Source: Nitrososphaerota archaeon (GTDB lineage: Archaea; Thermoproteota; Nitrososphaeria; Nitrososphaerales; CADDZS01). Taken from it: a stretch of 5,775 nt of DNA. Positions 1 to 5,030 of the stretch are shown one piece after another. Position 1 is the first letter of the stretch. Each line of letters opens with the position of its first letter. Under the pieces are notes generated by a model. The model was not told the origin of the DNA. It worked only from the letters and a program-made list of their open reading frames with translations, and did not search any database. The position numbers and the translations under genes were made by a program. Location: contig JAPCJV010000143.1 in assembly GCA_027886785.1 (NCBI GenBank), positions 1-5,775 on the forward strand, given 5' to 3'.

Positions 1-23
1 CGTCAGCTTCGGCCGAGCAGTGA
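1..23 (+). CDS. Possible 3' end of an upstream gene (partial)
   Basis: Reading from base 3, the first bases give Ser-Ala-Ser-Ala-Glu-Gln and then a TGA stop at 21-23. This would leave 27 bases to the next start codon, which has a strong SD. That is the arrangement expected for an internal gene of an operon rather than a promoter-proximal one. Only six codons are visible, and another frame also stops close by (TAG at 31-33), so the reading frame is uncertain and no product can be named. A MarR- or TetR-type regulator often precedes such exporter operons, but nothing here shows one. Confidence 0.25.
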
Positions 24-36
24 AAGAGTTTAGGAT

Positions 37-42
37 GGAGGT
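37..42 (+). promoter_or_regulatory. Shine-Dalgarno site (GGAGGT) of the nitroreductase-family gene
   Basis: GGAGGT lies 8 bases before the ATG at 51 and fixes that start. A GTG at 20 in another frame opens a 116-codon shadow ORF with no protein-like pattern. A strong SD here, against leaderless starts elsewhere in the window, suggests the gene is translated from a polycistronic message that begins left of the window. Confidence 0.8.
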
Positions 43-50
43 ATCAAGCA

Positions 51-518
51 ATGAACAGGCAGATCGAAAAGAAGGCCCTGAAGATTCCGCGGTACGTCCC
101 GCTCCTAAATCCGTTGATCAAGACCATGCTCCGTTTGGGAGCTCCCGTGGGTCCTATGACCCTGCTTACAGTGCGCGGTCGAAAGAGCGGAAAATCGTTC
201 ACCACCCCAGTAGGAGTAATGGAACTGGACGGCCATCGGTACGTGATCGGCACGTTTGGGAATGTAAACTGGGTGCGAAATCTCCGTGTTGCACGGGAAG
301 CAAAAATTGGAAAGGGACGGCATCGAAAACTAGTCCGTGCGCAGGAGCTTCCCGTCGACAAGGCAGCTGACGTGTTCCAAAGGGTGTTTGCGCCTTACTT
401 GTCCTCCAAGGTGATGAGTTCGTTTCTCAAGATGGGATATGATTTGAACAAGGAATCTACCTCGGCGGACTACCTGAAGGAAGCTCAACGCCACCCAGCG
501 TTCGAAGTGTTTCAGTAA
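51..518 (+). CDS. F420-dependent nitroreductase / quinone reductase family protein (Ddn-like, DUF385)
   Basis: This 155-residue protein has the length and pattern of the deazaflavin (F420H2)-dependent Ddn family, a split-barrel flavin-reductase-like fold. The hallmark is the segment around residues 38-54 (LLTVRGRKSGKSFTTPV), where Arg and Lys of GRKSG are expected to hold the F420 tail. It is followed by a Gly-rich turn and NWVRNLR at 73-79, equivalent to the usual P-x-W-x-x-N-L. Family members pass hydride from F420H2 to quinones, nitro compounds or other oxidised substrates, often at the membrane face; the N-terminal amphipathic stretch (about 14-30) would suit this. The exact substrate cannot be read from sequence. 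It is followed 14 bases later by a drug exporter, so a shared detoxification role is likely. It looks complete, and its presence implies that the host makes or acquires F420. Confidence 0.85.
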   Translation: MNRQIEKKALKIPRYVPLLNPLIKTMLRLGAPVGPMTLLTVRGRKSGKSFTTPVGVMELDGHRYVIGTFGNVNWVRNLRVAREAKIGKGRHRKLVRAQELPVDKAADVFQRVFAPYLSSKVMSSFLKMGYDLNKESTSADYLKEAQRHPAFEVFQ

Positions 519-522
519 GGTG
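517..522 (+). promoter_or_regulatory. Shine-Dalgarno site (AAGGTG) of the exporter gene
   Basis: AAGGTG overlaps the last two bases of the preceding stop codon and ends 10 bases before the ATG at 533. It contains AGGTG, complementary to the usual 16S rRNA 3' end. It supports the ATG at 533 and translation from the same message as the reductase. Confidence 0.65.
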
Positions 523-532
523 TTGAATTGCC

Positions 533-2116
533 ATGAGCAAAATTACAAAGACAACGGAAGCGGTAGTAGTTTCTGAACCTGTTTCATCGCCTCGCGCCCT
601 AACTATATCCCGAGGCAAAGGGGTTCTGATTGTATTAGGAATATTCGTGGCTATCTTAATGGGGGCGCTCGACCAGTTTGTGGTGCTTACAGCTCTGCCT
701 ACAATCGCAACAGATCTGAGCCAGCCAAGCGGTGTCGCGTTTGTCCTCGCCGCCTACCTGATCTCAGGGACGATTGGAATACCGATCTTCGGCCGACTGG
801 CTGACATGTACAGCCGGCGCAGTGTTTTCCTAGTTGGACTGGTGAGATTCATTGCAGGATCAGCTCTCGCAGGATTCAGTGCGAATCTTGACGAGCTCAT
901 CGCCTTCCGCGCGGTCCAGGGATTTTCCAGCGAAGCCTTCATCATAGTGGGTTTTACTATTGTATCTGTCCTCTTTCCTCCGGAAAACAGAGCCAGAATT
1001 GCTGGTCTTTTTTCCGGATCGTTCGTGATAGCGACTATCCTGGGGCCCTTTCTGGGCAGCTACATCGTGGATCAGACATCGTGGCGCTGGGTATTCTACA
1101 TCAACATCCCGATTGCCATTGCAGGTTTGCTTATCTTGATTCCGGTACTCGGCCGGTTGGTGCCCGAGAAAGCAACGAGGCACTTTGACGTTCCCGGGAC
1201 CGCATTACTCGTGGGCTGGGTTTCTACCCTTATGTTTGCGCTCATTCAGAACTCGGACGCCGGTTGGGGGTGGACGGACTTGCGCATCCTGGGTTTGCTT
1301 GGGGCTTCTGCTACCCTTCTTCTGGGTTTTGTGTATCGTGAACTAAAGACAGACCAGCCCGTGGTTCCGTTGCGGTTCTTCTCGCGGCGGGTGTTTGCCG
1401 CAAGCGGGTCTGTTGCATTCTTCCGGGGTCTGGTCTTGTCGTCGCTTCTGGTGTTCGTTGCAATCTATGTGGGACTAATTTTGTCGCACGGAGGAGCGAG
1501 CACTGCAGATACGATTCGAGACGTCCTGTACTTTTTCCTGATTCCCGCTGTACTGGGTGCAGGCGCCGGAAGTCAGGTGATGCTACGAGTGCCATACAGG
1601 GCTTTGACCATGTTTGGGATGGGGTTAGCGGTGATCGGGACCTTCCTTCTCTCACAAATCTCCTCCGCAACGCCGGTGTGGCAATTCAGTTTCGGCTTCC
1701 TTCCAACAGGCGGACTCGTCCTCGCGCTTCCTTTGGTCGGTCTCGGAATAGGACTAACGTTCGCTGTCACTCTGCTTGCTTCGCAGTTCGCAGTATCAAG
1801 AGATGACTTCGGAGCTGCCACAGGAATTATTCAGTTTCTTGGAGTACTTGGCGGAGCGATTGGAGTGTCCATCCTATCCTCCTTTCAACAGTGGAGAATT
1901 GCAGCGCTGACGCCAGCACTGCCCTCGCAAAGTTGTCTTGGAGGGCCTGTATCATCAGTCTGCAGCTCGTACTTGCAAGCCGTTCAAAATGCAGGCGTGG
2001 TAGCGACTCAGGAGATCTTCATTATCGTCTTTGTAATGATGATCGCGGCGTTCATTTCTTCAATGTTCGTGACGGGCCACATGCCGAAAAGTGCAAAGGG
2101 AATGCAAGTAAATTGA
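533..2116 (+). CDS. MFS multidrug exporter, DHA2 family (14 transmembrane segments, EmrB/QacA type)
   Basis: At 527 residues the protein has the size of the 14-helix drug:H+ antiporter family 2. After a hydrophilic N-terminus of about 28 residues come these signatures: motif D1 in helix 1 (LDQFVVLTALPTI, 46-58, with Asp47); motif A in the helix 2-3 loop (GRLADMYSRR, 87-96); motif B Arg126 in AFRAVQG; motif C in helix 5 (ATILGPFLGSYI, about 167-178); and WRWVFYINIPI at 184-194. The C-terminal half has the usual GAATGIIQFLGVLGGAIGVS segment (about 437-455). The family exports hydrophobic, often cationic compounds using the proton gradient; the actual substrate is unknown. Glu134 sits inside helix 4, where a small residue is common, and could bind a cationic drug (inference). 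The only two cysteines, 468 and 477, lie in the last external loop. It is co-transcribed with the reductase upstream. It looks intact. Confidence 0.93.
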   Translation: MSKITKTTEAVVVSEPVSSPRALTISRGKGVLIVLGIFVAILMGALDQFVVLTALPTIATDLSQPSGVAFVLAAYLISGTIGIPIFGRLADMYSRRSVFLVGLVRFIAGSALAGFSANLDELIAFRAVQGFSSEAFIIVGFTIVSVLFPPENRARIAGLFSGSFVIATILGPFLGSYIVDQTSWRWVFYINIPIAIAGLLILIPVLGRLVPEKATRHFDVPGTALLVGWVSTLMFALIQNSDAGWGWTDLRILGLLGASATLLLGFVYRELKTDQPVVPLRFFSRRVFAASGSVAFFRGLVLSSLLVFVAIYVGLILSHGGASTADTIRDVLYFFLIPAVLGAGAGSQVMLRVPYRALTMFGMGLAVIGTFLLSQISSATPVWQFSFGFLPTGGLVLALPLVGLGIGLTFAVTLLASQFAVSRDDFGAATGIIQFLGVLGGAIGVSILSSFQQWRIAALTPALPSQSCLGGPVSSVCSSYLQAVQNAGVVATQEIFIIVFVMMIAAFISSMFVTGHMPKSAKGMQVN

Positions 2117-2181
2117 TTGGAGCAGCCCTAGGTTACATAGCCTCATGCGAGGAGTTCCCGGATATTCCGCTGGATCCCGCA

Positions 2182-2250
2182 ATGAAATCATTCTGGGAAA
2201 AGCGTGCGGACGACTACATCGATGAGCGAATTGTCTTAGAGAATGAATAG
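2182..2250 (+). pseudogene. Short ORF resembling the N-terminus of a class I SAM methyltransferase (possible remnant)
   Basis: The 22 codons from ATG 2182 to TAG 2248-2250 begin MKSFWEKRADDYIDER. This is very like the F-W-x-x-R-A-x-x-Y opening of many SAM-dependent methyltransferases, just before their first helix and the SAM-binding glycine loop. No glycine-rich loop or other continuation follows in any frame, and no SD is placed correctly (GAGGAG at 2149-2154 is too far upstream). The same frame is open further upstream, but there it only shadows the exporter gene. It could be the stump of a deleted gene, a chance resemblance, or a tiny real peptide. Confidence 0.3.
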
Positions 2251-2264
2251 CGAGGGCTACGGAA

Positions 2265-2300
2265 TACCCTAATCATTTCTCCTCCATTTGATTTAGACAT
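2265..2300 (+). terminator. Possible U-rich terminator of the exporter operon
   Basis: The plus strand is rich in T and pyrimidines here (CATTTCTCCTCCATTTGATTT). It lies in the convergent spacer about 150 bases after the exporter stop. Archaeal termination uses U-tracts, often without a hairpin. The tracts here are short and interrupted, so this is weak. Confidence 0.25.
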
Positions 2301-2340
2301 TTGTGCATAACTCGAGGGAATCATCGAAGAGCGGAGAGAG

Positions 2341-2637
2341 TCAAGATCCCTCAATGATTGTTGAATCAGGCATTGGATCAGCTTGTTCGTTCCATCCTTT
2401 AACCAAATCAGGATCAAACTTCACTAACTTGATTGCCCTAGCTTTAGTTCTTAGGACTGGCGGGACAACCAACAAGGCTTGAGCTTCATTTTCTGCCTCT
2501 ATCGTTACCCATGCCGTATGAACTCCACTCTTACATCCCCAATCACAATTATTTAGATATCCAAATGCATAGACTGACTTCACCACTTTTTTGCATTCCT
2601 CTCCTGTGTGGGGGGATTCGATCAGGAATCGATCCAT
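2341..2637 (-). CDS. Conserved small protein, probable ferredoxin-like (alpha-beta) fold, function unknown
   Basis: This 98-residue protein opens with MDRFLIESPHTGEEC. It then carries DWGCKSGVHTAW (32-43), an acidic helix (EAENEAQALL) and VPPVLRTKARAIKLVKF (58-74). I recognise this arrangement as a widespread family of uncharacterised bacterial and archaeal proteins with the pattern FLIE-PH, DWGC-G-HxxW, PPxLRxxAxxVxLxKF. The beta-alpha-beta order suggests a small ferredoxin-like or dimeric alpha-beta barrel fold (inference). His10, Cys15, Cys31, Cys35 and His40 are candidate metal or active-site residues. The last 15 or so residues look like an unstructured tail. It follows the HTH_10 regulator on the same strand after 68 bases, but its own TATA box lies 26-27 bases before the ATG with no SD, so it is probably a separate leaderless transcript. 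No enzymatic role can be assigned. Confidence 0.82.
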   Translation of the reverse strand: MDRFLIESPHTGEECKKVVKSVYAFGYLNNCDWGCKSGVHTAWVTIEAENEAQALLVVPPVLRTKARAIKLVKFDPDLVKGWNEQADPMPDSTIIEGS

Positions 2638-2658
2638 AATGTTAGATAATCGCCAGCA

Positions 2659-2668
2659 ATTATATTAG
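2659..2668 (-). promoter_or_regulatory. TATA box of the 98-residue protein gene (leaderless promoter)
   Basis: On the minus strand the bases read CTAATATAAT, an excellent archaeal TATA box. Its centre is about 26-27 bases before the first base of the ATG (2637), which is the usual distance to the transcription start. The message should therefore begin at or next to the start codon. No SD-like sequence is present between box and ATG. Confidence 0.65.
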
Positions 2669-2705
2669 CCTTCTAGAAATCCTCAGGCGATCGTATTTTC
2701 GTTCA

Positions 2706-3398
2706 TCATGGTTTCAGCCTAAGATAAGGCCCGATTCCCTGAAGGACTTTGTTCTCGGCCTTGCGCAGATGATCCACAAAACTGGTGCGAGGCACGCCCA
2801 TCAATTCCGCAATTTCCCCTGCTGTCGACGTTCGCGGCAGTCGATAGTATCCATTGTCCAGGGCAGTCATTAGAGCCTTCGTTTGCTTTTGGGTGAGCGT
2901 TCCGAAAAGCGAGGCGCTGGAAACTAGGAAGGTTTCCCGCACAGATTCATCAGAAATGGACCTCCGCGAGATCATTTCAATCTTACAATAGTCGTCGAGA
3001 TCCTTGAAGAGATTCTTCAGATCTCTTTCTGAAAAGGCGATGATGCGGTACCACTCCCACCCCTCCGAGTAAATTGCAGGCTGAAGTTCCAGGCAGTTCC
3101 TCTTCTCAATTACAGGAAGCGTCGGGGGCGGGATCTGATCGCACGCGCAGTGCATCAGGACCACCTGCAGATTGGACTTTGCATAGGATCTCCGGATGAT
3201 CTTGGTGCCCAGCGATTTCGTAAGCTCCTGGATGTCTAGTTTCATTCCAGGATCATTTTGCAAATCCCTGTGTGCTATTTCGAGGACGTCCCTGCTCCAA
3301 TTGCACCAGTGGGATATTACAACGGAAGGATGGTTCTTGGAGAAAGAGTTGTAAGGGCAATCATGCTGGAGCTTGAACGCAACTTCGTAGTGAGTCAT
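2706..3398 (-). CDS. Bat-like transcription regulator with C-terminal HTH_10 domain
   Basis: The 230-residue protein has a C-terminal HTH_10 domain (about 167-221), beginning LTQKQTKALMTALDNGYYRL and continuing through GEIAELMGVPRTSFVDHLRKAENKVL, a sigma-70-region-4-like HTH of archaeal bacterio-opsin-activator relatives. The first 165 residues form the usual variable sensor half of such proteins. The opening (CPYNSFSKNHPSVVISHWCNW, in two parts at 14-23 and 24-34) has paired Cys and His residues (His12, Cys14, His24, His30, Cys32). Cys84 and Cys86 sit in a HCAC motif. These could bind metal or sense redox state, but that is inference. No signal peptide or membrane segment is visible. The ATG at 3398 is supported by a TATA-like box 28 bases upstream; no SD is present. 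An inverted repeat around that box suggests self-regulation. Targets are unknown. Confidence 0.88.
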   Translation of the reverse strand: MTHYEVAFKLQHDCPYNSFSKNHPSVVISHWCNWSRDVLEIAHRDLQNDPGMKLDIQELTKSLGTKIIRRSYAKSNLQVVLMHCACDQIPPPTLPVIEKRNCLELQPAIYSEGWEWYRIIAFSERDLKNLFKDLDDYCKIEMISRRSISDESVRETFLVSSASLFGTLTQKQTKALMTALDNGYYRLPRTSTAGEIAELMGVPRTSFVDHLRKAENKVLQGIGPYLRLKP

Positions 3399-3416
3399 TG
3401 AAGGCAGATATCGATT

Positions 3417-3443
3417 ACAGCGATTTATGTTGATAGCCGCTGT
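3417..3443. promoter_or_regulatory. Operator-like inverted repeat bracketing the regulator's TATA box
   Basis: ACAGCG at 3417-3422 is mirrored by CGCTGT at 3438-3443. The half-site centres are 21 bases apart, two helical turns, so a dimer could bind both on one face of DNA. The TATA-like box at 3423-3430 lies between them, so binding would block promoter access. The HTH_10 protein itself is the natural candidate for autorepression (inference). Confidence 0.35.
3423..3430 (-). promoter_or_regulatory. TATA-like box of the HTH_10 regulator gene
   Basis: The minus strand reads ACATAAAT, centred about 28 bases before the ATG at 3398. This predicts transcription starting within about two bases of the start codon. 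The box sits inside the inverted repeat ACAGCG-N15-CGCTGT at 3417-3443. Confidence 0.5.
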
Positions 3444-3520
3444 TTGACGGCATATTGCGAGTCCCTTTAAGGAGGAATCGAGCCAAATCTCTAATTTTCC
3501 ATGTTGAATTTACTAAGCGA

Positions 3521-3530
3521 GAGTAAAAAG
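3521..3530 (+). promoter_or_regulatory. Possible TATA-like box of nadE
   Basis: GAGTAAAAAG is centred 25-26 bases before the ATG at 3551, consistent with a leaderless start there. An alternative AT-rich box, CAAATAATCA at 3531-3540, would put the transcript start near 3562 and favour the second ATG at 3572. Neither is a strong consensus. Confidence 0.4.
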
Positions 3531-3550
3531 CAAATAATCAGACTCATGGA

Positions 3551-4372
3551 ATGACATGTCGTAAGCTAACGATGGTTAAGAGCAATTTTGAGAAATTCAA
3601 TCCCGATTTTGAAATAGGCCGGATTTCGAATTTCCTCAGATCCCACTTAGAATCGGCAAAAGCGAAGGGATTTGTCCTGGGAATAAGCGGTGGGATCGAT
3701 AGCGCAGTTGTCGCCTCACTTAGCCAGGGAGCTGTCGGTTCTGAGAAAGTTCTAGGTCTATTATTGTTTGAAGATTATCACAGAGATTCAAACGACTACG
3801 CCGATGCAAAAATGCTGGTCGATCAACTGAAAATAAAGTCCCTTGATATTCCAATTAGTCCCCTAATCACCGTTTTTGAGCAGACTCTCCGTTCTAAAAA
3901 AATCGAGCCTTCTAGAGTTACCCTTGCTAACATGAAAGCTAGGATTAGAATGACTTTGCTTTACGTTCTTGCAAATCAAGAAAATTACCTTGTCACTGGG
4001 ACAGGAGACAAGAGCGAGGACTTAATTGGGTTCTTTACTAAATGGGGCGATGGTGGTGTTGACTTGCTGCCAATAGCGCATCTGTACAAAGGACAGGTGA
4101 GAGCTTTAGGGCGGCATCTTGGATTGCCTGAACAAGTCGTGACTAAACCTTCCAGCCCTAACCTTTGGAAGGGACACAAAGCTACGGACGAAATACCAGC
4201 TGACTATGAAATATTAGATCCAATAATGTCCCTCCTGTTCGATCAAAACGCGAGTCGCATGGAAACGAGCGAGAAAACCGGCGCCCCTAAGTCCCTTATC
4301 GATGAGGTAATCCGAAGGAATCTCGCCAGTAGACACAAGCGATCATACCCTGCGATGGTCGCTAGCTGGTGA
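3551..4372 (+). CDS. nadE: NH3-dependent NAD+ synthetase
   Basis: The protein amidates nicotinic acid adenine dinucleotide to NAD+ using ATP, the last step of NAD synthesis, in the cytosol. Its 273 residues match the stand-alone synthetase; no N-terminal glutaminase domain is present, so ammonia is the expected nitrogen donor. Visible motifs are the PP-loop SGGIDS at 46-51 (ATP pyrophosphate binding), NMKARIRM at 127-134, GTGDKSED at 150-157 with Glu156 as probable Mg/substrate ligand, FFTKWGDGGVDLLPI at 161-175, LYKGQVRALG at 178-187, KPSSPNLWKGHKATDE at 189-204, and the C-terminal HKR at 262-264. All core elements are present, so it should be active. There are two possible in-frame starts, ATG 3551 and ATG 3572. 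Neither has an SD; TATA spacing slightly favours 3551. The gene stands alone, divergent from the HTH_10 regulator. Confidence 0.95.
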   Translation: MTCRKLTMVKSNFEKFNPDFEIGRISNFLRSHLESAKAKGFVLGISGGIDSAVVASLSQGAVGSEKVLGLLLFEDYHRDSNDYADAKMLVDQLKIKSLDIPISPLITVFEQTLRSKKIEPSRVTLANMKARIRMTLLYVLANQENYLVTGTGDKSEDLIGFFTKWGDGGVDLLPIAHLYKGQVRALGRHLGLPEQVVTKPSSPNLWKGHKATDEIPADYEILDPIMSLLFDQNASRMETSEKTGAPKSLIDEVIRRNLASRHKRSYPAMVASW

Positions 4373-4420
4373 TTGTCGATCGAATAACTTAAGGGTCACA
4401 TTCTTCGTGGCCTTATCGAC

Positions 4421-4438
4421 GCACAGGCCAGCCTGTGT
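4421..4438 (+). other. Hairpin-forming inverted repeat downstream of nadE
   Basis: CACAGGC at 4422-4428 and GCCTGTG at 4431-4437 are perfect 7-base complements with a 2-base spacer; a G-T pair extends the stem outward. As RNA it would form about seven pairs around a four-base loop. It lies 50 bases after the nadE stop and is not followed by a T-run, so it is not a classic terminator. It could stabilise the transcript 3' end or be a protein-binding palindrome. Confidence 0.35.
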
Positions 4439-4477
4439 CGTATGCCCAGCTCATGCTCTGTTTGAAGCCGATCTATT

Positions 4478-4579
4478 ATGCTAGTAAGTCCTGAATTGCC
4501 AGAAGACGAGTGCCCTAAATGTGGGTCAACGAATGTTCAAGAAGCTTTGATTGGCTATCTTGATTCATTATGCAATTGA
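4478..4579 (+). CDS. Putative 33-residue single zinc-knuckle peptide (possibly a truncated zinc ribbon)
   Basis: ATG 4478 to TGA 4577-4579 encodes 33 residues: an acidic, Pro-containing start, then CPKCGSTNV at 12-20 and a short C-terminus ending LDSLCN. CPxCG followed by Ser/Thr and Asn is the classic first knuckle of archaeal zinc ribbons. The second CxxC pair normally some 10-25 residues later is missing; only Cys32 remains, so the peptide would need to dimerise or is a broken gene. Other frames after 4560 give no cysteine pair. No SD or well-placed TATA box is visible, and the upstream frame is closed by TGA at 4463. The 3' end overlaps the opposing 53-codon ORF by 12 bases. Expression is doubtful. 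Confidence 0.35.
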   Translation: MLVSPELPEDECPKCGSTNVQEALIGYLDSLCN

Positions 4580-4729
4580 GCCATTCAGCTTACGATCATA
4601 AAATTCCAAGCCTTCATTGATTTGTCGGCTTTCAATGACGTAACGCGAAATCTGTGAAACATTCGATGGATAAAGCCTAAATTTACACCATTCTTCGTCA
4701 GTGGCTGTACCAGCGTGGTATGCTTCCAT
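4568..4729 (-). CDS. Putative small protein (53 aa) overlapping the end of the winged-helix gene
   Basis: On the minus strand an ATG at 4729 opens 53 codons ending in TAA at 4568-4570. It begins MEAYHAGTATDEEWCKFRLY and continues through a charged, probably helical part (ISRYVIESRQINEGLEFYDRKL, split at residues 27-36 and 37-48). The residue mix looks like a folded cytosolic protein, and I do not recognise a family. It starts inside the last 32 bases of the winged-helix gene in another frame, a typical overlap of translationally coupled operon partners. GTGATC, a match to the archaeal anti-SD, ends three bases before the ATG. Its frame is free of stops through the whole gap. Alternatives are a chance ORF in an AT-rich spacer, or a frameshifted C-terminal extension of the upstream protein. 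Confidence 0.45.
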   Translation of the reverse strand: MEAYHAGTATDEEWCKFRLYPSNVSQISRYVIESRQINEGLEFYDRKLNGSIA

Positions 4730-5030
4730 CCTGATCACAATCTTCTAGCAAATTTCGAATCCTTACAAGATACCACGCGAATCTCCTCCCTTTCCAAGTT
4801 AGTGCGTACACTATACTATCGGTAACAGAATCACTTTCTGTCTTTTTTACTATCAAGCCATAATGTAAAAGGGAACGTAGTGACCTTCCAAGTGCACTTT
4901 GATTGAGTATACGACGAAGCTCATGAAAAGTTGCATCACCATCCTCTTTCTTGCGGAGATAAATCAGAATTTTCACATCGCTCAGTCTATAGATCTTCGC
5001 CAGCCATCTAGGAACCTTCTTTCTCGCCAT
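4698..5030 (-). CDS. Small winged-helix DNA-binding protein
   Basis: The 110-residue protein has a basic N-terminus (MARKKVPRW). A helix (SDVKILIYLRK, 17-27) follows, then a helix-turn-helix with FHELRRILN (35-43) and SALGRSLRSLLHYGLI (45-60) as the probable recognition part, a beta-wing (VKKTESDSVTDSIVYALT, 61-78) and a C-terminal helix (KGRRFAWYLVRIRNLLE, 80-96). This is the archaeal stand-alone winged-helix regulator layout, near the HxlR/ArsR/MarR-like superfamily; the exact family and ligand are unknown. No SD precedes the ATG at 5030, and a weak TATA-like stretch 27 bases upstream would make it leaderless. A palindrome across the start codon may be its own operator. It probably shares a transcript with the overlapping 53-codon ORF and is divergent from another winged-helix gene. 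Confidence 0.75.
   Translation of the reverse strand: MARKKVPRWLAKIYRLSDVKILIYLRKKEDGDATFHELRRILNQSALGRSLRSLLHYGLIVKKTESDSVTDSIVYALTWKGRRFAWYLVRIRNLLEDCDQDGSIPRWYSH
4733..4738 (-). promoter_or_regulatory. Shine-Dalgarno-like GTGATC before the 53-codon ORF
   Basis: On the minus strand GTGATC lies three bases before the ATG at 4729 and inside the coding end of the winged-helix gene. It matches part of the archaeal SD consensus GGAGGTGATC. It is short and could occur by chance, but its position suits translational coupling. Confidence 0.35.

Noticed and set aside
44..361. 105-codon minus-strand ORF under the nitroreductase gene
   Set aside because: It is the antisense shadow of a clearly conserved gene; its translation is Arg/Ser/Thr/Pro-rich without any recognisable pattern.
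1311..1821. Two long minus-strand ORFs inside the exporter gene
   Set aside because: Both are shadows of a well-supported membrane protein and give low-complexity, Arg/Pro-rich translations.
2649..2691. ATCGCC and GGCGAT arms flanking the TATA box of the 98-residue protein gene
   Set aside because: The arms are six bases with a 31-base gap and centres 37 bases apart, not a whole number of helical turns; chance is the better explanation despite similarity to the GGCGAG palindrome at 5023-5039.
3471..3476. GGAGGA sequence in the divergent promoter region, resembling an SD
   Set aside because: The nearest downstream ATG (3501) is about 25 bases away and opens no meaningful ORF.
4399..4698. Ten-base direct repeat CATTCTTCGT at 4399-4408 and 4689-4698
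   Set aside because: Several 10-base matches are expected by chance in a window of this size; the copies are not linked to any element boundary.
4568..5030. A toxin-antitoxin module made of the winged-helix gene and the overlapping 53-codon ORF
   Set aside because: The layout is suggestive, but neither protein shows a known toxin fold or catalytic motif, so the claim goes beyond the sequence.
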